Program-made: the position numbers and the translations under genes | In this document: positions 37,396 through 46,300 of the stretch, in pieces | How positions within the stretch are numbered: the first letter of the stretch is position 1 | Layout: each line of letters begins with the position of its first letter | Notes under the pieces: generated by a model | Told to the model about the DNA's origin: nothing | Databases searched by the model: none | Seen by the model: the letters and a program-made list of their open reading frames with translations, nothing else | Assembly: GCA_947630765.1 (NCBI GenBank) | Contig: CANRIX010000004.1 | Location: 1 to 64,000, forward strand | Reading direction: 5' to 3' | DNA length: 64,000 nt | Source: an uncultured Clostridia bacterium | GTDB taxonomy: Bacteria > Bacillota > Clostridia > Oscillospirales > CAG-382

Positions 37396-37478
37396 GGAGC
37401 GATTTACACAAATAATCACAAGAAAACTTATGCACATTGCCAGCAGACAAAAAAATCAAAAAATTTGGGAAAACCCAC

Positions 37479-37507
37479 TTGACAAACGCGTGAAAATATG
37501 GTATAGT
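37479..37507 (+). promoter_or_regulatory. Promoter of tRNA-Leu
   Basis: TTGACA at 37479-37484 and TATAGT at 37502-37507 are 17 bases apart, about 50 bases before the tRNA. Confidence 0.85.
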
Positions 37508-37558
37508 ATCAAACGTGCTGCGGGACGTTGCAAATGTGACGCTTCGCGGGCGGAATAT

Positions 37559-37645
37559 GCGGGTGTGGCGGAATTGGCAGACGCGCTAGATTCAGGTTCT
37601 AGTGGGGGCGACTTCGTGAAGGTTCAAGTCCTTTCACCCGCACCA
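37559..37645 (+). tRNA. tRNA-Leu (CAG)
   Basis: The 87-base class II tRNA has acceptor GCGGGTG/CACCCGC, the anticodon loop TTCAGGT (anticodon CAG) closed by CTAGA/TCTAG, a long variable arm, the T loop GGTTCAAGTCC and an encoded CCA. Confidence 0.95.
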
Positions 37646-37646
37646 T

Positions 37647-37695
37647 ATCGAGTGTTCATAAGGGATTTTACTTTATGAACGCTCGATTTCTTTTT
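37647..37695 (+). terminator. Terminator of tRNA-Leu
   Basis: A 15-bp stem (ATCGAGTGTTCATAA with its complement, one G-T pair) is followed by TTCTTTTT. Confidence 0.85.
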
Positions 37696-37841
37696 ACCTA
37701 TGTATGAGCTGTATGAGCAGGCAGGTGCCTGCTCTTTGTTTATGCCGTCTGCCGGTCGGTCAAATACTAAAGTTTTATCTCGGTGGTTATTTCTTCTATT
37801 TGCGACTTCATTTTTTCAATGCGCGAGCTTTGATTATTTCC

Positions 37842-37878
37842 AAAAAAAGGGGAGACGTCCCGCAAAAGGGCGTCTCCC
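37842..37878 (-). terminator. Terminator of the solute-binding protein genes
   Basis: On the minus strand GGGAGACGCCC pairs with a GGGACGTCTCCC arm and is followed by CTTTTTTT. The 145 bases between this and the tRNA-Leu terminator hold only short frames that I do not accept as genes. Confidence 0.8.
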
Positions 37879-37898
37879 GCTTGAAACAGAAATCGTGA

Positions 37899-39407
37899 CT
37901 ATTCCATCGACTCGAAGTTGACGATGCATTCTTCCATCGCCGTTTCCGCCGGGGAAAGCAGGCTTTCAAACCGGGAAGCGTAATCGGGGTCGATCGTGTA
38001 GTACGCCGACATCAGATTGCCCCAGTTGTAAGCAGGACCGAGGTCGAAGGAACGGGTGGAGAAGATCAGGTCGAGCATCTCGGCGGATTCGTCGTCGCGC
38101 ACGTCGCGGTATTTCAATTGCTTGTCGTAGAACGCCGGGGTGACGAGCTGTTGCGACTTCATCGCGAGCGCCTCGATGACCGTGCCGACTTCCTCGATAT
38201 CCGGCAGGTTGAGCGGAATGGCAAGATAGGAGGAGTTGTTGACGGAAACCGTATGGTAGTAGGAATCCTGGTCGGCAAAGGTCTTCGGGATCGGCAGGAC
38301 GCCGATCTTATCTTCCATGTCACGGAAGGCGGCGAGATGGATCATGCCGCACATATAGAATAGCTCGCGTCCTTCCATGAAGGCCTTATAGACGGTTTCG
38401 TCCCACGGGTTGGAGTACTGCGAATACTTTCCGCCGTCCGCGACCATGACCTCATCCGAGGTGTAGAAGTCGATGATCTTATCGAGCGCCGCATACAGCT
38501 GCGTCGGATGTTCTTTAACCGAGATGATCGGCAGGTCCTCGTCGTCCTTTTCGATGACGTGCAGTCCGCCGCCGAGCACTTCCACGAACACGTTATACGT
38601 TTCCGTGCCAAACGCCCACTGGTCGTGCTCGTCGATGGTCCCGTCCCCGTTGAGGTCGCGGGTGACGCCTTGGCAGAGCTCGATCAGGTGGTCAAGCGTC
38701 CAATCGCCGTCGCGGGCGGTCTGGAAGAAATCCTCGGTGATGCCGAGGCGGTCCTTGAGCGAGCTGTTGAACAGGACGCACCAGGTTCCGAGGTCATCGT
38801 AGGTATTGATGTCGCCGTTGACGTAGAACAGCTTGTTGCCGATGGAAAGCTGCTTGACTGCGTTCTGATCCCACCAAGAGTTTTCAAGATGAATGCTTTC
38901 AATGGTGTTGAGGTCGGTCAAAAGCCCGTTCTTTGCCATGTTCGAGAGGAAGCCGGAGCCTTGGAACACGACGTCGTAATCGTACGTTCCGGTCGTGACC
39001 ATTTCCCGCACTTTATTCGCGATGACATCGTTGGACGGGTCGCCGCCGTCGATGACCCCGGTGATCTCGCAGTTGTAGCGGTCGGACACGTCGTCGATGA
39101 CCGCTTTCTTCTGCACGTCGATCTCGGAAGCATTCTCTTCCGTGCTGTAGATGATCTCGCCGGTGTAGCCGACGATGGAATTGCCGCCGTATCCCCAGTG
39201 CCAGCAAAGGACGTTGATGGTGCGTCCGCCGAGGTCGATGACTTCCGGCTGGATGTCGTTCGTACTCTCGGTCTGGGAAACGGACGGTGCTTGGGAAGCG
39301 CCGGAATTGCTCTCGGTGGGTTCCGCTTCCTCACAGGCGCACAGCGGCAGAAGCGCGAGCGCGAACGCGAGCAGCAGCGAGAGCAGACGGGGTAGCGATT
39401 GTTTCAT
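37899..39407 (-). CDS. Extracellular solute-binding lipoprotein (family 1), second of a tandem pair
   Basis: The 502-aa product has a lipoprotein signal ending LCAC with the acylated C25, a Ser/Thr/Glu-rich linker, and a family 1 solute-binding fold of the kind used by carbohydrate ABC transporters. A DxNxDGxIDxxD loop near residues 250-262 looks like a calcium-binding EF-hand-type loop. It is highly similar along its whole length to the protein encoded just upstream. No ABC permease or ATPase gene is nearby, so it must share a remote transporter or act as a sensor. ATG 39407 has an AGGAG-type site. Confidence 0.85.
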   Translation of the reverse strand: MKQSLPRLLSLLLAFALALLPLCACEEAEPTESNSGASQAPSVSQTESTNDIQPEVIDLGGRTINVLCWHWGYGGNSIVGYTGEIIYSTEENASEIDVQKKAVIDDVSDRYNCEITGVIDGGDPSNDVIANKVREMVTTGTYDYDVVFQGSGFLSNMAKNGLLTDLNTIESIHLENSWWDQNAVKQLSIGNKLFYVNGDINTYDDLGTWCVLFNSSLKDRLGITEDFFQTARDGDWTLDHLIELCQGVTRDLNGDGTIDEHDQWAFGTETYNVFVEVLGGGLHVIEKDDEDLPIISVKEHPTQLYAALDKIIDFYTSDEVMVADGGKYSQYSNPWDETVYKAFMEGRELFYMCGMIHLAAFRDMEDKIGVLPIPKTFADQDSYYHTVSVNNSSYLAIPLNLPDIEEVGTVIEALAMKSQQLVTPAFYDKQLKYRDVRDDESAEMLDLIFSTRSFDLGPAYNWGNLMSAYYTIDPDYASRFESLLSPAETAMEECIVNFESME

Positions 39408-39460
39408 GAATGGTTCTCCTTACTTTATGAACAATTTCATTATTGATCTTCCAAAATGGT

Positions 39461-40972
39461 TTATTGAATGGCCTGAATGCTTTCGACGCAATCCTCCATC
39501 GCCGATTCCGCCGCAGGGATCAGGCTTTCAAATCGGGAAGCGTAGTCGGTGTCGAGCGTATAGTACGCCGACATCAGGTTGCCCCAGTTGTAGGCGGGTC
39601 CGAGGTCGAAGGAACGGGTGGCAAACATCAGGTCGAGCATCTCGGCGGATTCGTCGTCGCGCACATCGCGGTATTTCAATTGCTTATCATAGAACGCAGG
39701 CGTGACGAGCTGCTGCGATTTCATCGCGAGCGCTTCGATGACCGCGCCGAGCTCCTCGACGTTTGGCAGGTTGCGCGGAATGGCGAGATAGGAGGAGTTA
39801 TCCATGGAAACCGTGTGGTAATAGGTATCCTGGTCGGCGAAGGTCTTCGGGATCGGCAGGACGCCGATGTCGTCCTCCATGTCGCGGAAGGCGGCGAGGT
39901 TGATCAGTCCACACATATAGAACAGCTCGCGTCCTTCCTTGAACGCCTTGTTGACCGTCGCTTCCCACGGATTGGGGTATTGCGAATACTTTCCGCCGTT
40001 GGCGACCATCACTTCGTCCGAATTGTAGAAACCGATGATCTTGTCGAGCGCCGCATACAGCTGATCCGGGTGTTCCTTGACCGAAATGTACGGCAGGTCG
40101 TCGGCGTCCTTGTCGATGACGTGCAGTCCGCCGCCGAGCACCTCAACGAACACGTTATACGTTTCCGTGCCGAACGCCCACTGGTCGAATTCGTCGACGG
40201 TTCCGTCGCCGTTGGCGTCGCCGGTGACGCCTTTGCACAGTTCGATCAGGTGGTCGAGCGTCCAGTCGCCGTCGCGGGCGGTCTGATAGAAATCCTCGTC
40301 AATGCCGAGGCGTTCCTTGAGCGATTTGTTGAACAGGACGCACCAGGTCCCGAGGTCGTCGTAGGTGTTGATGTCGCCGTTGACGTAGAACAGCTTTCCG
40401 CCGATCGAAAGCTGCTCGACCGCGTTCTGGTCCCACCAGGAATTGCTCAGGCAAAGGCTTTCGACGGTATTGAGATCGGTCAGATAGCTGTTTTGCGCCA
40501 TCTTCGAGAGGGTGCTGGATTTGTCGAAGATGATGTCGTAGTCAAACGTGCCGGAGGTGACCATGTTCTGGACCTTCTGCGAGAGGGTATCGTTCGCCGG
40601 GTCGCCGCCGTCGAGGATCCCGTTGATCTCGCAGTGATAGCGGGCGGATATGTCGTCGACGACCGCTTTCTTCTGCACGTCGATCTCGGTGGCATTCTCC
40701 TCCGTGCTGTAGATGACTTCACCGGTGAAGCCGACGATGGAGTCGCCGCCGTATCCCCAGTGCCGGCAGAGGATATTGATGGTCCGACCGCCGAGGTCGA
40801 TGACCTCCGGCTGGACGTCGTTGGGGTTCCCCGTTTGGGAAACGGACGCGGAAACGTCAGATTCGGCAGCCGAGGAATCGGATGCGGAGCCGTCGCCGTC
40901 TTCGCAGGCGCAGCACAGCGGAAGCGTGAGCGCGAGCAGCAGCAGGAGCAGGCGGGAAAGCGGATGTTTCAT
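39461..40972 (-). CDS. Extracellular solute-binding lipoprotein (family 1), first of a tandem pair
   Basis: The 503-aa product is a paralogue of the next gene. It has a lipobox LCCAC, the same low-complexity linker, the same GDINTYDDLGTWCVLF segment and the same EF-hand-like DANGDGTVDEFD loop. The start chosen is ATG 40972, where the signal peptide begins; the longer frame upstream crosses the promoter. The pair clearly arose by duplication, with most differences in the linker and scattered surface positions. The substrate is probably an oligosaccharide, which is inference from the family. Confidence 0.85.
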   Translation of the reverse strand: MKHPLSRLLLLLLALTLPLCCACEDGDGSASDSSAAESDVSASVSQTGNPNDVQPEVIDLGGRTINILCRHWGYGGDSIVGFTGEVIYSTEENATEIDVQKKAVVDDISARYHCEINGILDGGDPANDTLSQKVQNMVTSGTFDYDIIFDKSSTLSKMAQNSYLTDLNTVESLCLSNSWWDQNAVEQLSIGGKLFYVNGDINTYDDLGTWCVLFNKSLKERLGIDEDFYQTARDGDWTLDHLIELCKGVTGDANGDGTVDEFDQWAFGTETYNVFVEVLGGGLHVIDKDADDLPYISVKEHPDQLYAALDKIIGFYNSDEVMVANGGKYSQYPNPWEATVNKAFKEGRELFYMCGLINLAAFRDMEDDIGVLPIPKTFADQDTYYHTVSMDNSSYLAIPRNLPNVEELGAVIEALAMKSQQLVTPAFYDKQLKYRDVRDDESAEMLDLMFATRSFDLGPAYNWGNLMSAYYTLDTDYASRFESLIPAAESAMEDCVESIQAIQ

Positions 40973-41029
40973 GGATCGGTTCTCCTTAATATAGCGTGCA
41001 TAGGGACAATACCACAGCTTATTGCTGAA

Positions 41030-41058
41030 ATTATAACACACTTTTTCGGATTTGTCAA
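41030..41058 (-). promoter_or_regulatory. Promoter of the solute-binding pair
   Basis: On the minus strand TTGACA (41058-41053) and TATAAT (41035-41030) have a 17-base spacer, a full consensus. Confidence 0.85.
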
Positions 41059-41118
41059 GCAATTCCTGCAAAACTGTAAAACCGTCCCGAACCGGCGGGA
41101 GAAACCCGGAAAAAGGGA

Positions 41119-41147
41119 TTGACAAACCTGAAAAAAGGGTGTATAAT
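41119..41147 (+). promoter_or_regulatory. Promoter of the LCP-like gene
   Basis: TTGACA at 41119-41124 and TATAAT at 41142-41147 have a 17-base spacer. It is divergent from the solute-binding promoter, 60 bases away. Confidence 0.85.
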
Positions 41148-41207
41148 GCAGACTGTAGTTTTTTAGCTTACGGGACACGTCTCAACGAAAGGAACAGGTG
41201 AAACCGT

Positions 41208-42194
41208 TTGGCTGCATCATTTCGGAATTTTCTGATCACATTTTTGCTTGCGTCCCTGCTGTTCGGCGGGCTGGCGTACGCGTACTACGACGATCTGGAG
41301 GGAATGCTCCCGGATACGAACAGCGAAGGAACGTCGGAGCCGATCGTTTCGGATACGTCGGACTTCAGCGTTTCGACGGACAGCGATTCGACGAACAGCG
41401 GCGGGATTTTTCTCCCGTCCGGCCCGGACGAGGACCTCGGGGCTATCAATGGGTTGGTCGTGAAGAAGGGGCGGGACGGAAAAGTACTTTCCGCCAAGTT
41501 CCTACGCATCAATTCCGCCACCAAGAAGGTCGTGACCTGCGATCTGTCCCTCTCGGCGGTTCTGTATAACCGGGTCGGCTCGCTCGTCCCGCTCGGGGAT
41601 TATCTGCGGATCTATTCGATCGAGCAGGCGGCGCAGGCGGTCTGTTCGCTGACGGGCTTCCCGGCGGACTTCTATCTGGTCATCACGCCGAATTCCGTCG
41701 AGTCGCTCGCGTCGGGTCTCGGGAGCGTCTCCCTCCCGCTTCGGCAGGCAATCCGCTACGTCAACCCGATCTATAACGGCAGGGTCTTTTCGGACGGCGA
41801 GCTGCTTCCGTTGGATTACTATATCGAGATCCCTTCCGGCACCAATCTGTTCTCCGAGGGCACGCTTTCGCAGATTTTCGGCGACTACGCCAAAGCGTAT
41901 GCGTCCGCCGGCGGCACCGATTCCGTGCAGGGACCGTCCCCGGACGACGTGCTGCAGGAGGTGTACACCTATCTGCTCGGCCTGCTGAGCGGGGACCGCA
42001 AGGCGGAACTGCGGGCGGACCACGAAAAATTGGCGTCCGCGCTTTCCGGGTCGGAAACCAACATCGACACGACCTTCCTCGCCGAACATGGCGAATTGCT
42101 GTTCCATTATGGTGACGAGGGGTATGTGGAGGTCGTCGTCCCGTACACCACCCGCGACAAGACCCTCCATTCCATTAAGCAGGAGACTGCCTGA
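41208..42194 (+). CDS. Membrane-anchored protein with LytR-CpsA-Psr-like domain
   Basis: The 328-aa product has an N-terminal membrane helix (about 6-26), a Ser/Thr/Asp-rich spacer (to ~75) and a domain with the LCP order: a strand plus RINSATKKVVTCDLS, then SIEQAAQAVCSLTGFPADFYLV and LASGLGSVSL. LCP enzymes transfer wall polymers to peptidoglycan through Arg and Asp residues. The conserved RxDxxM-type segment is not evident, so it may be non-catalytic. TTG 41208 is the start, with AGGAACAGGTGA before it. Confidence 0.55.
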   Translation: MAASFRNFLITFLLASLLFGGLAYAYYDDLEGMLPDTNSEGTSEPIVSDTSDFSVSTDSDSTNSGGIFLPSGPDEDLGAINGLVVKKGRDGKVLSAKFLRINSATKKVVTCDLSLSAVLYNRVGSLVPLGDYLRIYSIEQAAQAVCSLTGFPADFYLVITPNSVESLASGLGSVSLPLRQAIRYVNPIYNGRVFSDGELLPLDYYIEIPSGTNLFSEGTLSQIFGDYAKAYASAGGTDSVQGPSPDDVLQEVYTYLLGLLSGDRKAELRADHEKLASALSGSETNIDTTFLAEHGELLFHYGDEGYVEVVVPYTTRDKTLHSIKQETA

Positions 42195-42238
42195 CGCGGG
42201 AAAGTGCGAAAAAAAGACGAAAAAATCTAAAATTCCTA

Positions 42239-42267
42239 TTGAAAAATCCGTTCGATTGTGTTATGAT
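42239..42267 (+). promoter_or_regulatory. Promoter of the ferredoxin gene
   Basis: TTGAAA at 42239-42244 and TATGAT at 42262-42267 are 17 bases apart. Confidence 0.65.
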
Positions 42268-42297
42268 AAAGGAAACTATACATGGAGGTACGGAAAA

Positions 42298-42471
42298 ATG
42301 GCATATTCGATCGACAAGGATTCCTGCATCGGCTGCGGCGCCTGCGCTGCGGAATGCCCGGTGGACGCGATTTCCTGCGGTGAGGACGGCAAGTACGAGA
42401 TCGACCCGGACACCTGTCTGGAATGCGGCGCTTGCGCCGGGACCTGCCCTGTCGGCGCACCGAAGGAATAA
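42298..42471 (+). CDS. 2[4Fe-4S] ferredoxin
   Basis: The 57-aa product has two classical clusters, CIGCGACAAECP and CLECGACAGTCP, the exact layout of clostridial ferredoxins. It carries electrons between, for example, pyruvate:ferredoxin oxidoreductase and hydrogenase in anaerobes. ATG 42298 follows TGGAGG. It is a single-gene unit with its own promoter and terminator. Confidence 0.95.
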   Translation: MAYSIDKDSCIGCGACAAECPVDAISCGEDGKYEIDPDTCLECGACAGTCPVGAPKE

Positions 42472-42503
42472 GGCGCCGGTCGTTAGGCTTTCTGTGAACG
42501 GAG

Positions 42504-42539
42504 ATGCGCTCCATGGTCGTCTTCCACGGAGCGCATTTT
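42504..42539 (+). terminator. Terminator of the ferredoxin gene
   Basis: A 13-bp stem with one mismatch (ATGCGCTCCATGG with CCACGGAGCGCAT) is followed by TTTC, a short T run. Confidence 0.6.
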
Positions 42540-42588
42540 CTGTCAGAATTGTCTTTCAAGATATTTTTCAGAGAGGACGTCCGTCGGT

Positions 42589-43326
42589 TTGGAAGGCGAA
42601 AGGCTGGAAACGGGGATCAACGGCGGTCTGGTGCTGTCGGAATATCGGTCGGGGATCCGCTTCGGGACGGACGCGCTATTGCTCGCGTCGTTTGCGCAGG
42701 AGCGCGTGAAGCGCGGGGTCTGCGCGGACTTTGGGACCGGCAGCGGAGTGCTGCCGCTCCTGCTGCTCGCGGGCGGGAGCCGGGCGAGGTTCCTTGCGGT
42801 AGAGCTGCAGGAGCGTTATGCCTCGCTTGCGCGGGAGAACGTCGAACGCAACGGGTTTGCCGATTCCGTCGAGGTGCTGTGCGGGGACCTGCGGGCGTAT
42901 CGGACGCTGCTTCCCGCCGGGGGCGCGGACAGCGTCGTCTGCAATCCGCCGTATCTGCCGGCGGACTGCGGGCGGAAGAACCAGGCGGCGGAAAAGCGCA
43001 TCGCGTGGCACGAGGACTGCCTGCCGGTGGAAGCGCTTGCGGGCGCCGCTTCGTGGGTCCTGCGCCCGGGCGGTATCTTCCTTTGCGTCTATCTGCCGTC
43101 CCGCTTGACGTCGCTGCTCTGTGCGCTGCGGGAAAATCGGCTGGAGCCGAAACGACTGCGCTGGGTGGTCCCGTCGCCGGGGGAGGCGCCGTCTTTGCTG
43201 CTTTTGGAAGCGAAAAAGGACGCCCGTGAGGGGATGCGGGTGCTTCCGTCGCTTTATCTGTACCGGGACGGGACGCACGCGGAAAAGAGCGCGGAATTGG
43301 AAAGGATCTCCGCGTTGAAAGGTTGA
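42589..43326 (+). CDS. tRNA1(Val) A37 N6-methyltransferase-like protein (methyltransferase small domain)
   Basis: The 245-aa product has the SAM-binding loop DFGTGSGVLPLLL (~47-60) and the N6-adenine catalytic motif NPPY (~118-121). Its N-terminus (YRSGIRFGTDALLLASF) is typical of the TrmN6/YfiC group. It probably methylates an adenine in tRNA. TTG 42589 is the start, with GAGAGGAC upstream. The stop is followed closely by the subtilase gene. Confidence 0.8.
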   Translation: MEGERLETGINGGLVLSEYRSGIRFGTDALLLASFAQERVKRGVCADFGTGSGVLPLLLLAGGSRARFLAVELQERYASLARENVERNGFADSVEVLCGDLRAYRTLLPAGGADSVVCNPPYLPADCGRKNQAAEKRIAWHEDCLPVEALAGAASWVLRPGGIFLCVYLPSRLTSLLCALRENRLEPKRLRWVVPSPGEAPSLLLLEAKKDAREGMRVLPSLYLYRDGTHAEKSAELERISALKG

Positions 43327-43346
43327 AGGAGAGGGGGAAAACGGAT

Positions 43347-46300
43347 TTGAGCGGGCACGCGGGGGCGAAAGCCGGCGTACGTTCGGTTTTGCTGCTTTTG
43401 GTCCTTGCATTGCTGCTTCCGGCTGCGTATTTCGTCCTGCCGGAGGGGGATCTCGCACGCCCCGGCGCGTTTGCCGAGGAGGATTCCCGGCGCGAACGGG
43501 CGCTCTCCGCCGCGATGGAGCAGTCGACGGGGGAGGAGCCGTCGCGCCTTTCTTCGTCCGGGACCGCTTCCCCCGAAGGCGGAGAGGGCGTGCGCTGCAT
43601 CGTCCGCTTTTCCGAAACGCTCTCCGAAGAGGAGCTGTCGGCGCTGCTGGACGGGGTAAACGCCCGCCCGCTCGCGCAGTCCTCCGAGCGGCTCTTTCAG
43701 GTATTCCTGCCCGACCCGGACGCATTTGAGGCGCAGTACGGGGACGCCCTGCTCTACCTTTCGGAGGATCGCCTGCTCGCGTCGTCCGAGCTCCCGACCG
43801 ACCCGAAGCTGGCGGAGCGGACGGAGTACGCCCAACTCAATCTGTTTTCCGCGTGGGAAAGGGTCACGCCTTCCTCGGACGTCCTCGTCGCCGTGCTGGA
43901 CACCGGCGTCGACCGCGCCCACGAGGAGCTTTCCGGCGCACAGATCCTGAGCGGGTACGACGTCCTGCAGGGCTCCGCCGGGGTATCCGCCGACCGGGAC
44001 GGACACGGTACTTCTGTGATCGGGCTGATTGCGGCGAGCGCGAACAACGGCGTCGGGTCCGCCGGCGTCGCGTACGGCGTGCGGATCCTGCCGATCCGCA
44101 TCGCGGACAAGTCCAAGGCGATCTATTCGTCCGACCTCATCAGCGGGATCCGTTTCGCCGCGGACGCGGGTGCGCGGATCATCAATCTGTCGCTCGGCGG
44201 GTACGAGTATTCCGAGGCGGAATACGATGCGGTGCGCTATGCGCTCGAACGCGGGTGCATCCTGATCGCGGCCGCCGGAAACGACGGCGAAAAGGAGCGT
44301 GCGGAGGACCCGGTCTACCCGGCGTCCTATCCGGGCGTGATCGCGGTCGGCTCCTGCGGCGCGGACGGGGCGCTGTCCTCCTTCTCGCAGCGCAGCGACA
44401 CGGTGGACCTGCTCGCGCCGGGCGAGAACCTGTTGCTGCTCGCGGCGGACGGGGAGGGCGAAAACGCATACCGCTACGCGAACGGGACCAGCTATTCGGC
44501 CGCCCTCCTGTCCGGCGTGGCGGCGCTCGCGCTTTCGGCGCTGGACGACGGCGTCCGTATGAACGCGGAGGAGCTGGAAGTCCTGCTCGCGGACGGGCGG
44601 ACGCGCCGCGTCGGCGTCGGGTACGGCCCGGTAGACGCTTTGCAGGCGGTCGAGGACGCGAATCTACCCATCGTCACCGGCGTGCAGGACGGCGCGACCT
44701 ATACCGACCGCGTCACGGTTCATTTCAATCGGGGAGAAGCGTTCCTGGACGGCGAGGAATTCTTCGACGGTGACATGGTATTCCGCAGCGGCGGGCATAC
44801 GCTGGTCGTCGATTCCGGGGAATTCCGCCGGACGGTCTCGTTCCGCATCCTTTATACCCCCGCGTCCTACGAAATGAATGAAGGGGAGCATTCCGTTTCC
44901 TTCACCTACGCCGGCGGAGACGCGACGCTCGACGGATTCCCGTATGTTTCCGGCGAAACGATCACCGCTCCGGGTTGGCATCTGTTCCGCCTGACGGATC
45001 CGCTCGGCGGGACGACCGAGCACCCGTTCTACTGCGATTTCCGCGTCCCGACGGTGTCCGGCGTGACCAACGGCGGGGTGTACCGGCAGCCGGTGCGCAT
45101 CCGCGTCGCCGGCTCGGGGAGCGCACTGCTCGACGGCGAGGAACTGCGGGGAGAAACCGTCGTTTCCGCCGACGGGGAGCATATTCTGACCCTGTCGAAC
45201 GCCGGGACGACCCGCGTGATCCGCTTCACGCTGGATACCGACGTGCGCCGCTTTGAAAACACGGTCGCCCGTTCCGGCGTGCTTTGCGACGCGGAGAACG
45301 GCTGGTACGCGGTCTACAGCGAAATGCTCATCGGATTGCGGGTATTCGACCTGGAAACCGGGGAATTCCTGCGTTTTTTGGACACGGAAACGGTTCGCGG
45401 AACGGCGCGGATCGGCGGACGGCTGCTTATTTTCGGCGAATGGCAGTTGACGGTGCTGGACCCGACCCAAATGCGCACCGGCGGCGCGGTGCTCGCTTCC
45501 TACGAGATCCGCTGCGACGGATTCGCGAGCGTCGGCGGGGAAGTATACTGCCTTTCGGACGGGATCCTGTATCGCGTGCGCCCGGAAACCGGCGATTGGG
45601 CGTCCCCGGCGGGGAATTTCGTCCTTTCGCCGCTGCTTGAAGCGAATGCCGAGGAGCTGTACGCGGACGGCGACACGCTCTGGTTCTACAGCATCGGCGA
45701 GAATCGGTTCGACCGTTACGCGGACGGGGAGGTCACGTCGTTTGATCTGCCCTTCGAGGCCGCCGGAGAGCGCAAGCTGTTTGCGGACGGGCTGCTGTTC
45801 TGCGGCGGCTACGCGGCGCGGACGGAGGACTTTATGCCGGTATTCACCTTTGAAGGGAATCCCCTTGCCGTTTTTGACGGACTGCTGTTCACGACGAAGG
45901 CGGTCTACCGCCTTGCGGACGGCGTGCTTGTGGGCGGCTACGCGGGGGATATTTCCTGCGTGACGCGGGAAGGCGAGGAAGTGTTCGTCTGCGGCGACGC
46001 GGGCGGGATCTCCCGCTACCCGACGGAAAATGGGTTCGGGTTCGCCCCGGCGGGCGGCACGCTGCTCGCAGAAACGGCGGAGAGCGATCGGTATACGCGG
46101 TTCTTCACCCTCTATGAGCAGGCGAACGCTGCGGATTCCGGGGCGGTCGGGAATCGTTTTGGGGCGGTCTTCTCGAAGGAGCGAAAGCTGCTGCTGTTCC
46201 GCAGTGGGGCGCTCGAGCGGGAGGTGGAACTGCCGTTCTCGCCGGCGGGCATTTGTCTGTCCGAAAACGGCTGCGCCGTCTGGTCGGCGGACGGAAACCT

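Noticed and set aside
35141..37678. 845-codon open frame on the plus strand
   Set aside because: It lies antisense to nrdD, which is certain, and then runs through the nrdD promoter and tRNA-Leu.
37700..37898. Short frames between tRNA-Leu and the solute-binding genes
   Set aside because: They lack ribosome binding sites and overlap a terminator; composition is not coding-like.
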